A stretch of 42,787 bases of DNA from CAYWTX01 sp964461295. Lineage in GTDB: Bacteria; Planctomycetota; Phycisphaerae; SM23-33. The notes beneath the pieces were generated by a model. The model had not been told where the DNA came from. It made no database searches and was given only the letters and a program-made list of their open reading frames with translations. Of this stretch, positions 8,079 through 15,667 are shown in pieces (positions within the stretch are counted from its first letter, which is position 1; each line of letters begins with the position of its first letter). The translations under genes and the position numbers were made by a program. Location: NCBI GenBank assembly GCA_964461295.1, contig CAYWTX010000029.1, positions 1 to 42,787 on the forward strand. The letters are read 5' to 3'.

Positions 8079-8150
8079 GGAACTCCTGTTCTCTCTCTCT
8101 GGGGGCTTCACAGGGGGAGCAAAGCGCGAACCGTCGCCGCGCGGTGTTGC

Positions 8151-8156
8151 ATTCTA
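8151..8156 (-). promoter_or_regulatory. -10-like box of the helicase gene
   Basis: Read on the minus strand the hexamer is TAGAAT, about 70 nt before the helicase start codon. The gap between the two divergent genes also holds a CCCGCC-TCGAC-GGCGGG hairpin (8187-8203) and, on the plus strand, TATGAT at 8205-8210 that may serve the next gene. Confidence 0.35.
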
Positions 8157-8253
8157 CCCGGTACGATCTCGCGGCACAAAGAACTTCCCGCCTCGACGGC
8201 GGGCTATGATTCATACGTCCGCCCGGTGCCGGGCGTGAAGCGAGGCCGCTGCC

Positions 8254-8994
8254 ATGAGGCGCTACCGTGAACTCGTGCTGATCGCCGTGCTGCTCATCGC
8301 CGCGTCGGTCGTCACCTACGTCATCCAGGCGGAGATCTTCCACAACGTCCGCGACACGATCTTCTACCTGCTCCAGGACCTCGGCTTCCTGCCCATCCAG
8401 ATCCTCCTGGTGGCCGTCATCGTAGAACGGATCCTCGTCCGCCGCGAGAAGAACCGCCTGCTGAACAAGATGAACATGGTCATCGGCACGTTCTTCAGCG
8501 AACTCGGCACGCGGCTGCTGGGCCTGCTCACCCAGTTCGTGCGCAACGGCCAGGAACTGCGGTCGCAGTTGGCGATCAAGACCGAGTGGACCGCGAAGGA
8601 CTGGAAGCGGGCCGTCGGTTGGGCAACCACACTCCACTGCCAGGTCGACCTGGATCGCATGGACCTGGCCGCGGCTCGCGACGTGCTTGCGGCCAATCGC
8701 CAGCTGCTGACGCTGCTGCTGGCCAACCCCAACCTGATGGAGCATGAACGGTTCACCGACCTGCTCTGGGCGGTGTCGCACCTGCTGGAGGAACTCAACG
8801 CCCGGCCTTCGCTGGAACATCTGCCGCCAAGCGATCTGGACCACCTGGCCGGCGATGTCCGCCGCGTGCTTTCGCGACTGACGGTGCAATGGCTGCTCTA
8901 CTGCCGCCACCTCCAGCAGGCCTACCCGTACATCTTCTCGATCATGGTGCGGACGCACCCCCTGCAGGATGCCCCCTCCGCGGTCGTGCGATAG
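8254..8994 (+). CDS. Small membrane protein of unknown function
   Basis: A 246-residue protein with two hydrophobic helices near the N terminus (about residues 7-27 and 40-62) separated by a short segment with EIFHNVRDT. A long, mostly helical cytoplasmic region follows, rich in Leu, Glu and Arg (LLTQFVRNGQEL; AAARDVLAANRQLLTLLLANPNLMEHERFTDLLWAVSHLLEEL). I do not recognise a named family, though the pattern resembles conserved uncharacterised membrane proteins with a helical sensory-like tail. The start is supported by a GAGG 9 bp upstream. The gene converges with ffh, leaving 17 bp between the stops. Confidence 0.75.
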   Translation: MRRYRELVLIAVLLIAASVVTYVIQAEIFHNVRDTIFYLLQDLGFLPIQILLVAVIVERILVRREKNRLLNKMNMVIGTFFSELGTRLLGLLTQFVRNGQELRSQLAIKTEWTAKDWKRAVGWATTLHCQVDLDRMDLAAARDVLAANRQLLTLLLANPNLMEHERFTDLLWAVSHLLEELNARPSLEHLPPSDLDHLAGDVRRVLSRLTVQWLLYCRHLQQAYPYIFSIMVRTHPLQDAPSAVVR

Positions 8995-9011
8995 GCGCGC
9001 CGGCGGCGCCC

Positions 9012-10448
9012 CTACTTCCGCCGCTTCTTGGCCTTCTTGATCTTCTCTCGTTCCTTCTTCGTCAGCCGCTTGGATCGCTGCTTGACCTTGAACCGCGGCG
9101 TGGCGCCCGACATGCTCATCTGCCCCATCTGCTGGGCGAACTTCATCCGGTCCTTCATCCCCAGCCCGGCCATCTGCTTCATCATGCCCGAGGCCATGTT
9201 GAAGCTCTTCAACAGGCCGGATACGTCCTGCGGGTCGGTGCCGCTGCCGCGGGCGATCCGCCGCCGGCGATTCGCCTCGATGAGGTCGGGGGTTTCTCGC
9301 TCCTCCGGCGTCATCGAAAGGATGATCGCCTCCATGCGGGCGATCTCGTCGGGGTCCATCTGCATCGCCCCGACGTCGGCCCCCACGCCCGGGATCATCT
9401 TCAGGATTTCCTTCAGCGGCCCCATCTTCTGCATCTGCCGCATCTGCCCCAGGAAGTCCATCAGGTTGAACTTCCCCTTGGCCATCTTCTCCTGGAGCCT
9501 GGCGGCCTGTTCGGCGTCGTACTGCCCCTGCGCCTTCTCCACCAGCGTGACGATGTCGCCCATGCCGAGGATTCGCCCGGCCATGCGGTCGGCGTGGAAC
9601 TCCTCCAGGGCGTCGAGCTTCTCCCCGACGCCGATGAACTTGACCGGCTTGCCGGTGACGGCCTTGACGCTGAGAGCCGCGCCGCCGCGAGCGTCGGAGT
9701 CGAACTTGGTGAGGATCACGCCGTCCAACTCCAGGCGTTCGTTGAACGCCTTGGCGCTGTTCACCGCGTCCTGCCCCGTCATCGCGTCGCAAACGAGGTA
9801 AATCTGGTGCGGGCTGACCGCCTTGGCGATCTCCTCCGCCTGCTTCATCATCTCCTCGTCGATGTGCAGCCGCCCGGCCGTGTCGATCACGACCACGTCG
9901 CGATCGTTGGCCATGGCCCAATCGACGCCCTTGCGGGCGACGCGGACGGGGTTCTTCTCCCCCTCGATGCGGAAGCTGGGCACGCCGGCCTGCTCGGCCA
10001 CGATGCAGAGCTGGTCCACGGCCGCGGGACGCTGAAGGTCGCAGGCGACCAGCACGGGGCGCTTGCCCTGCTGGACGATCTTGCGCGCCAGCTTGCCGCA
10101 GGTGGTGGTCTTGCCGCTGCCTTGCAGTCCGGCCATCATGATGATCGTCGGCGGCGGGCTGACGTAGTAGATCCGCGAGTCCACCGGGCCCATCAGGGCA
10201 GCTAACTCGTCGTGGACGACCTTGACCATCACCTGGCCGGGGTGGAGGCTCTTGATGACCTCGGCGCCCAAGGCCTTGGCGACCACGTCGTCGCAGAACT
10301 TGCGGACGACCTCGTAGTGGACGTCGGCCTCCAGCAAGGCCGTGCGCACCTCGCGCATGGATTCGCGGACGTTGTCTTCGCTGATCCGCCCGCGCCCCGA
10401 CAGCCGCCGGAACACGTCGTTGAACTTGTCGGTAAGGGCTTCGAACAT
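9012..10448 (-). CDS. ffh: Signal recognition particle protein Ffh
   Basis: A 478-residue SRP54-type GTPase that binds signal sequences of nascent membrane and secreted proteins and delivers the ribosome to FtsY with the 4.5S RNA. The N domain starts MFEALTDKFNDVFRRLSGRG. The G domain has the P-loop GLQGSGKTT (Lys113), the family box RPVLVACDLQRPAA, DTAGRLHID and TKFDSDARGGAALS. The M domain is Met-rich (FLGQMRQMQKMGPLKEILKMIPG) with the RNA-binding RRRRIARGSGT motif, and the tail is very basic. The open frame extends upstream to 10775, but that part has no family similarity. A TATCCT box 8 nt before the ATG and no Shine-Dalgarno suggest a leaderless transcript. No ffs RNA gene was seen in the window. 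Confidence 0.97.
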   Translation of the reverse strand: MFEALTDKFNDVFRRLSGRGRISEDNVRESMREVRTALLEADVHYEVVRKFCDDVVAKALGAEVIKSLHPGQVMVKVVHDELAALMGPVDSRIYYVSPPPTIIMMAGLQGSGKTTTCGKLARKIVQQGKRPVLVACDLQRPAAVDQLCIVAEQAGVPSFRIEGEKNPVRVARKGVDWAMANDRDVVVIDTAGRLHIDEEMMKQAEEIAKAVSPHQIYLVCDAMTGQDAVNSAKAFNERLELDGVILTKFDSDARGGAALSVKAVTGKPVKFIGVGEKLDALEEFHADRMAGRILGMGDIVTLVEKAQGQYDAEQAARLQEKMAKGKFNLMDFLGQMRQMQKMGPLKEILKMIPGVGADVGAMQMDPDEIARMEAIILSMTPEERETPDLIEANRRRRIARGSGTDPQDVSGLLKSFNMASGMMKQMAGLGMKDRMKFAQQMGQMSMSGATPRFKVKQRSKRLTKKEREKIKKAKKRRK

Positions 10449-10456
10449 AGCGCGCC

Positions 10457-10462
10457 AGGATA
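10457..10462 (-). promoter_or_regulatory. -10-like box just ahead of ffh
   Basis: On the minus strand this hexamer reads TATCCT and lies 8 nt before the ATG of ffh. No Shine-Dalgarno sequence intervenes. Four of six bases match the consensus, so this is a weak call that gains weight only from its position. Confidence 0.3.
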
Positions 10463-10514
10463 GCAGATGAGCGGCGAAGCTTCCAGCGCCCAGCTTCCGG
10501 CCCCCGCCCCCCAA

Positions 10515-10538
10515 GCCCCGGCCCGGCGTGGCCGGGGC
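10515..10538. other. Perfect 9-bp hairpin between the propeller gene and ffh
   Basis: GCCCCGGCC (10515-10523) pairs with GGCCGGGGC (10530-10538) around a 6-nt loop. It lies in the 112-bp gap between two minus-strand genes and could end the propeller transcript, but no U-run follows on either strand, so it may be only a stabilising structure. Confidence 0.4.
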
Positions 10539-10560
10539 ATCTTCATCTCCCTCGCCCGCC

Positions 10561-12219
10561 TCACTTCTTCCCGATGCAATACAGCACCGTGCTGGCCCGG
10601 ACGTAGATGCGGTCGCCGGCGATCGTGAACGGGCAGCCATAGGAGAAATTCGCGCAACCGATCTCGATGGCCCGCTCCAATCGCTCGCCCGCCGGCTTCG
10701 GGATCGGCAGGAAGTTCTCGGCCAGCTTCTTCCCGTCGAGGTCGTACACCTGGCACAGCCCACCCATCGGCCCATCCCTCTGCCCGCCGAGCCTGCCCTC
10801 GTTCACTCCGTACAGTCTGCCCCCGGCCAGCCAGATCAAGTGCCTCGTGCTCGGCGTGTACCGCACACGATGCCGATCGCCGACCTTGAGCATCCTGCCC
10901 GTAGCCGCCTCCATGATGAACCCGTTCTTGTGATACAGCCTGCCCTGCTCGTACAGCAGCCCCGTGTGACATTCGCCCGAGCTCTTGCCGTCGATCCCGC
11001 TCCACAACACCTTCGCCTTCAGCTTCGCTTGCCCCGAGCCCGCCGAAGGGTCGCCCTCCAGCGCGAACCGCACGGCCGCCGGGGGCGGGTGGTCGCAGTT
11101 GCCCTTGCCTTCCCAGCCGCCGTGCTCGCCGCCGCCTGTGAAGAACACCACGTCGCGCTCGTCGTGCTTCACCAACATCGTTCCCCCGTGATCCTTCCAC
11201 CCCTCGACCGCCAGTTTCTTGCCATCCGGCAGCAGGTAGGCCGCCACGGTCCCCGAGTCGCCGCACAGGAGGATGTCCTTGCCGCCGGCCGTCAGGATCA
11301 CCGGCGTGACGATCTCGTGCGCCTTGGTCCTGTCCGACCAGAGCAGCTTGCCGGTCTGCTTCTCGAACGCCCGCACCAGGTTGCCCACGTCGGAGATGAA
11401 CAGGTTGCCGTACAGTAGCGGCGAGCGGGCGTTCTTGCAGAAGTCGTCGCCGCCGTAGCCGGCGTTGGAACTGCCCTGGCCCAGCACACGCCTCTGCCAG
11501 ACCGCATGCCCCTCAAGATCGAAGCACGCGAAGCCGTGCATGCCCGTGCCCACGTACACTCGCTCGCCGTCGGTCACCGGCGTGGGATACGCATAGCCGA
11601 TCCGCCCCATGCCGCCGAGGTGCCAGACGTCGAAGTACAGCCCCGCGCGGTTGAAGACCCGCGCCAGGTTCACGTCCACGCGGCCGCCGCGCTTGGTGCC
11701 GTCGCTCTTCCACGTGACCGCGCCGGCGTCGTTCACCTCGCAGCCCTTCTGCTCCAGCGTCTTCTTCGCCGCCTCCTTGTCCGTCGCCGTGGCGTAGACG
11801 TGCCTCATGCGGTACAGGTTCCGCAACGCCTCCAGGCTGTCGTGCCAGGCCTTCCGCGCCTCGGCCACCTGCGCCTCGGGAAGGCCCGCCATCGCGAAGT
11901 GGTCGAGTTCCTTCTTCCAGATAACCTTCCCGTCCTTGGCATCGAGGCACACCAGCGACGGCCAGTCGCTGTCGCGGTCAGGTTCGGACATCACCAGGAC
12001 GCGATCCCCGACGGGGATGGGGCAGCCGAGATTCCAGTTGGGTAGCGGCGCGGCCCAGAGGATGTTCTTGCCCGTCGCGCCGTCCCACTCGATGGGCGGG
12101 TTGCCCGTCCGCTCGACGCACGTCCCGTCGCCGCGGTAGCCGAACCCGCCGCCCGGTTTCACCTCGCCGCCCAAGGCAACCGAAGCCAACAGCGCCAGGG
12201 CCAGTCCGATGAGTCGCAT
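10561..12219 (-). CDS. Secreted PQQ-like beta-propeller protein
   Basis: A 552-residue protein with a signal peptide (MRLIGLALALLASVALGG). It contains repeated strands of the type LVCLDAKDGKVIWKKEL, FACFDLEGHAVWQRRVLG and VRAFEKQTGKLLWSDRT, the PQQ_2/WD40-like propeller repeat found in BamB-like and dehydrogenase-like proteins. No quinone-binding residues can be assigned, so enzymatic activity is not claimed. It is probably exported to the periplasm or cell surface. A short repeat of mobile type (11028-11053) encodes DPSAGSGQA in frame between two propeller strands. The ATG is supported by AGGAG 10 bp upstream. It reads toward ffh but is separated by a stable hairpin. Confidence 0.85.
   Translation of the reverse strand: MRLIGLALALLASVALGGEVKPGGGFGYRGDGTCVERTGNPPIEWDGATGKNILWAAPLPNWNLGCPIPVGDRVLVMSEPDRDSDWPSLVCLDAKDGKVIWKKELDHFAMAGLPEAQVAEARKAWHDSLEALRNLYRMRHVYATATDKEAAKKTLEQKGCEVNDAGAVTWKSDGTKRGGRVDVNLARVFNRAGLYFDVWHLGGMGRIGYAYPTPVTDGERVYVGTGMHGFACFDLEGHAVWQRRVLGQGSSNAGYGGDDFCKNARSPLLYGNLFISDVGNLVRAFEKQTGKLLWSDRTKAHEIVTPVILTAGGKDILLCGDSGTVAAYLLPDGKKLAVEGWKDHGGTMLVKHDERDVVFFTGGGEHGGWEGKGNCDHPPPAAVRFALEGDPSAGSGQAKLKAKVLWSGIDGKSSGECHTGLLYEQGRLYHKNGFIMEAATGRMLKVGDRHRVRYTPSTRHLIWLAGGRLYGVNEGRLGGQRDGPMGGLCQVYDLDGKKLAENFLPIPKPAGERLERAIEIGCANFSYGCPFTIAGDRIYVRASTVLYCIGKK
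11028..11053. repeat. Short dispersed repeat inside the propeller gene
   Basis: The 26-bp stretch around CCCCGAGCCCGCCGAAGGG matches a dispersed repeat I recall from many environmental bacterial genomes, which in frame yields ...ACPEPVEGS... on one strand and ...SAGSGQA on the other; here the plus strand reads ACPEPAEGS and the gene strand DPSAGSGQA. It is in frame and adds about 9 residues to the host protein. Confidence 0.6.
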
Positions 12220-12367
12220 GGCACGAGGCTCCTGTCACGACCGTCTATCGCGGTCGCCTGTGCATTCAACCATCCTGACGAGATCGGGTCACGCCATGGA
12301 GTGTGCTCGGGCCGCCCCCGGCTTGCCGTAAGGCTTAGCGCAGGAATAGCTTGTGCAAGTCTCAGTT

Positions 12368-12423
12368 TGTGGTGCAGGCGTCACGCCTGCGTTTCTGGGA
12401 TCAGGCGGGACGCCCGCACCACA
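12368..12423. repeat. Inverted-repeat intergenic element
   Basis: The outer arms TGTGGTGC (12368-12375) and GCACCACA (12416-12423) are perfectly complementary. Inside lie CAGGCGT-C-ACGCCTG (12375-12389) and an AGGCGGGACGCCCGC segment. This is a typical extragenic palindromic element (recalled from planctomycete-type genomes). The 248-bp gap holding it has no gene. Confidence 0.7.
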
Positions 12424-12467
12424 GGAACCATCCAGTTACTCCTGCGCGGCTCCTAACACGTAGCGAA

Positions 12468-13424
12468 CTACCCCCCCTGCCACAGCCCGTCGGCCTCCAG
12501 CACGCCCATCATCGGCAGGTGGCCGTACTGAACGATCAGCCCGGCCAGCAGCACGTACAGGGCGATCACGCCCCACATGGCGCGGTCGCGGAGCAGCACG
12601 GCCGTCAGGTCGTCGGCACCCGCAGCCTGGATCACACGATTATAGCGGAACATGCCGTACACCACCAGCGGGATCGTCCAGATCATGTGGGCCGAGCCGA
12701 TGCGGTGCACCGTCGCCGGCGAAAGGCAGTACAGCGTGTACGTGAGGATCGCCATCGCGCCCGCCACGGCCAGCATGTGCCGCAAGTCCTCCGGGCGGTA
12801 CGCGCGGTTCACCGCCCGCGCGTCGCCCGCCTCGCCGGCAGGCAGGGCCGCCACTTCGCCGCGGCGCTTGGTCAGCGCCAGGAACAGGCACAGCGAGAAC
12901 GTGCACACCACCAGCCAGGGGCTCACACCCACGCCGATGGCGGCCGCCCCCGCCATCGCCCGCAGCACGAACCCCAGCGCGACGACAATCACGTCCACCA
13001 CGAACTTCCGTTTCAGCCACACCGAGTACAGCACGTTGATGGCCAGGTAGATGCCCGCCCACACGGTGACGGCGACGGCCGGCGGACCGGCCTCCCACCG
13101 CCAGCGCAGCAGCGTCAGCGCCCCGGCCGCCGCCATGCCCGCCGCGGCCAGCGCCACGGCCGCCACGGCCGCCACGCGAACGCTCAGACGCGCCGACGCG
13201 ATCGCCCGACGGCGCTTCATCGGGTGGGCGAGGTCGGCCTTGCGGTCGCAGATGTCGTTGAACAGGTAGACGGCGCTGCTGACCAGACCGAACGCCGCCA
13301 CGGCCCACAGCGCCAGCGCCCACGCCGTCGGATCCGTGAACTTCCGCGCGAACAGCACCGGCGCAAGAACGAACGCGTTCTTGATCCATTGCGGCAGGCG
13401 CATGGCCTCCAGCAACGCCCGCAT
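12468..13424 (-). CDS. UbiA-family decaprenyl-phosphate phosphoribosyltransferase-like protein
   Basis: A 318-residue integral membrane protein with about nine hydrophobic segments. The first Asp-rich motif is NDICDRKAD (NDxxDxxxD), after LPQWIKNAFVLAPVLFA, and the second conserved region is YSVWLKRKFVVDVIVVALGFVLRA. These features match the branch of the UbiA superfamily that transfers phosphoribose from PRPP to a polyprenyl phosphate, used in actinobacteria for arabinan donors and present more widely with unknown end products. The lipid acceptor here is unproved. The ATG at 13424 fits the family N terminus; a GTG at 13457 adds 11 residues and cannot be excluded. It is not obviously co-transcribed with neighbours and is divergent from sppA. 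Confidence 0.85.
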   Translation of the reverse strand: MRALLEAMRLPQWIKNAFVLAPVLFARKFTDPTAWALALWAVAAFGLVSSAVYLFNDICDRKADLAHPMKRRRAIASARLSVRVAAVAAVALAAAGMAAAGALTLLRWRWEAGPPAVAVTVWAGIYLAINVLYSVWLKRKFVVDVIVVALGFVLRAMAGAAAIGVGVSPWLVVCTFSLCLFLALTKRRGEVAALPAGEAGDARAVNRAYRPEDLRHMLAVAGAMAILTYTLYCLSPATVHRIGSAHMIWTIPLVVYGMFRYNRVIQAAGADDLTAVLLRDRAMWGVIALYVLLAGLIVQYGHLPMMGVLEADGLWQGG

Positions 13425-13769
13425 CTGGCTACCGGGTTGACTGGTCGACTGGCTCACTCGCTGTCATCCGCACGGGCGTCTCCGTGCCGAAGAAGAAGCT
13501 GCAACGGTGATGAACGCCGAGGAACGCGGATACGGAGAACTCGTCCCGTCCCATCCGCGTTCATCCGCGCCCATCCGTGTTCATCATCGTCGCGGCTTTC
13601 CCTTCTCTTCGGCTCCGCGATCTCCGCGTTCCCGGCGCTTACGTTCCTCTATCGACACGAACGCAGCCGCCACCGAAGCAAAACCGCCACGCCCCTTCTA
13701 CTCGCCCCGCCGCTTCCACGTTCGCGCCCCGGCCGATACAATGTGCCCGTTCACAACGAAAGGAACGCC
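13425..13769. other. Non-coding gap with a decamer tandem repeat
   Basis: No gene is seen in this 345-bp divergent gap. At 13551-13590 four 10-bp units in tandem read CCATCCGCGT, TCATCCGCGC, CCATCCGTGT and TCATCATCGT, a degenerate CATCCGYGTT family I recall from many environmental bacteria. TACAAT at 13737-13742, followed by AAAGGA at 13759-13764, is a plausible -10 and ribosome site for sppA. Confidence 0.6.
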
Positions 13770-15605
13770 ATGAACCGCATCCGTTTCGCCCCGGCAGCCG
13801 TCCTCGCCGCCGCTTTTCTTCTCGCCGCGCCGTGCGCCGCCGCGGCGGCGGGAAAGGCCGCCACCAGGCCCGCCGCCGCGGAGAACGCCGGCAAGATCGC
13901 CCACATGCGCCTGGCCGGACCCGTGCTCAGCGCGCCGCCGCAGTTCTCGCTGCTGCCCAGCGGCGAAGGCAACACCCTGCGCGACTGGCTCCTGCGGCTG
14001 GGCAAGGCCCGCAACGACCCCGCCGTGACCGCCGTGGCGCTGGAGATCGACGATCCCGGCCTGGACTGGTCGCAGGCCCAGGAACTCGCCGACGCCGTGG
14101 CGCGCCTCAACGAGGCCAAGCCCGTGTACGCCCACGTCGCCGACGTGGGCGCCGTGCCGTTCCTCGTCGCCTCTGCCGCGCGACATGTCGCGATCGACCC
14201 ATCCGGCGAGTTGGAGATCGTCGGCCTGGGCGGCGAGCTGATGTTCTTCCGCGGCACGCTCGATTGGATCGGCGTCAAGCCGCAGATGATCCAGGTGGGC
14301 AAGTACAAAGGCGCCGCCGAGCCGTTCACCCGCACCGAGCCCTCGCCCGAACTGAAGCAGGAATACGAGAAGCTCTTCGACGACCTGTACGCCCAGCTCT
14401 GCGGGCAACTCGCCCGCCACCGCGGGCTGACCGACGCCCAGGCCCGCAAGGCCGTCGACGCCGGCCCGCTCACCGCCCAGGCAGCCAGGCAGCACCGCCT
14501 CGTCGACGCACTGGTGCCCGCGGCCGACTGGAAGGCGCACGTGATCGCCGCCGTCGCCAGGAGCGGCAAGCCGGCCTCGTTGTGGGCGGGCGAGTATGGC
14601 AAGAAGGACAAGGAGTCGCTGGACCTGGGCAACCCGTTCGCGCTGCTGCGGCTGCTGGTGGGCGGCCCGCCGTCCCAGGAACCGCGCGACCCCACCATCG
14701 CCATCGTCCACGCCGAGGGCACCATCACCTCCGGCGCCAGCGGCGAGGGGCTGCTCGGAAGCGAGATGGCCGGCGCCCGCACCCTCGTGAAGTGCCTCGA
14801 CGAGGTCGCTGACGACGCCCGCGTCAAGGCCGTCATCCTGCGGATCAACTCGCCGGGCGGCTCGGCCGCCGCCAGCGAACGCATCCACCAGGCCGTCGCC
14901 GCGTGCGCCAAGAGAAAGCCCGTGATCGCGAGCATCTCCGGCCTGGGCGCCAGCGGCGGCTACTACATCGCCCTGGGAGCGCACAGGATCATCGCCGACC
15001 CGGCCGCCATCACCGGCAGCGTCGGCGTCATCAGCGGCAAAATGGCCATCGGCGGCCTGCTGGGAAAGCTGGGCATCACGACGTACGAGATCACCCGCGG
15101 GCAGAACGCCGGCCTGCGGACCAGCCGCGAATGGACGCCGCGCGAGGAGGCCGTCGTCCGCGGCCTGGCCGAGAGGACGTACCAGCAGTTCGTGGACCGC
15201 GTGCGGACCGCCCGCGGCAAGCGGATCAAGGACGTCGACGCCGTCGTGCAGGGGCGGGTGTTCACCGCCCGCCAGGCAACCGACAACGGCCTCATCGACG
15301 GCGTCGGCGGGCTGAAGGACGCGGTGCTGGCCGCCCAACAGGCCGCGAAGATCGACAGCAGCTTCATCATCGTTCTTCCGCGTCCCAGGACGCTGGCCGA
15401 CCTGCTGAACGGCGCCGACGGCGTCTCAGCCCCGCCTCTGCCCACCGGCCGGACCGAGGCCCTGGAACTGTTGGCCCGCGCCCGCCGAGGCGCAGCCCGC
15501 TCAGGCCGCCTGGCCGGCGCCGCCTACCTGCTGAACCTGGCCGCCATGCTGGAGGGCGAGTCCACCTTGCTTGCCCTGCCCCATTTCGTGGCAGTGATCC
15601 CTTAG
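13770..15605 (+). CDS. sppA: Signal peptide peptidase SppA, two S49 domains
   Basis: A 611-residue protein with an N-terminal signal or anchor (MNRIRFAPAAVLAAAFLLAAP). SppA digests cleaved signal peptides and other membrane-proximal peptides with a Ser-Lys dyad. Both halves of the long 67K-type enzyme are present. The N-terminal S49 half holds the general-base lysine in GKYKGAAEPF (Lys180). The C-terminal half holds the nucleophile in GASGGYYIAL (Ser395), after ILRINSPGGSAAASE and before the TGSVGV strand. The ATG at 13770 is preceded by AAAGGA; the frame stays open far upstream (to 12351) over the opposite-strand UbiA gene, but that part is not homologous. A cyclotransferase-like gene follows after 62 bp. 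Confidence 0.95.
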   Translation: MNRIRFAPAAVLAAAFLLAAPCAAAAAGKAATRPAAAENAGKIAHMRLAGPVLSAPPQFSLLPSGEGNTLRDWLLRLGKARNDPAVTAVALEIDDPGLDWSQAQELADAVARLNEAKPVYAHVADVGAVPFLVASAARHVAIDPSGELEIVGLGGELMFFRGTLDWIGVKPQMIQVGKYKGAAEPFTRTEPSPELKQEYEKLFDDLYAQLCGQLARHRGLTDAQARKAVDAGPLTAQAARQHRLVDALVPAADWKAHVIAAVARSGKPASLWAGEYGKKDKESLDLGNPFALLRLLVGGPPSQEPRDPTIAIVHAEGTITSGASGEGLLGSEMAGARTLVKCLDEVADDARVKAVILRINSPGGSAAASERIHQAVAACAKRKPVIASISGLGASGGYYIALGAHRIIADPAAITGSVGVISGKMAIGGLLGKLGITTYEITRGQNAGLRTSREWTPREEAVVRGLAERTYQQFVDRVRTARGKRIKDVDAVVQGRVFTARQATDNGLIDGVGGLKDAVLAAQQAAKIDSSFIIVLPRPRTLADLLNGADGVSAPPLPTGRTEALELLARARRGAARSGRLAGAAYLLNLAAMLEGESTLLALPHFVAVIP

Positions 15606-15650
15606 AGACCGGCCCCCTTCACCGGCGCCGCTCCTTGTCTCCCCATCACG

Positions 15651-15656
15651 TATACC
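15651..15656 (+). promoter_or_regulatory. -10-like box of the cyclotransferase-amidoligase gene
   Basis: TATACC lies 11 nt before the ATG at 15668, with no Shine-Dalgarno sequence between. A start of transcription near 15663 would leave almost no leader. No clear -35 hexamer at the proper distance. Confidence 0.35.
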
Positions 15657-15667
15657 TTGGCGACCCC

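Noticed and set aside
10449..10775. N-terminal extension of Ffh
   Set aside because: It crosses a hairpin and the end of the neighbouring propeller gene; SRP54 homologues begin at MFEALTDKF.
12351..13769. N-terminal extension of SppA
   Set aside because: The extension runs opposite the UbiA gene and through repeats; a signal peptide with a ribosome site begins at 13770.
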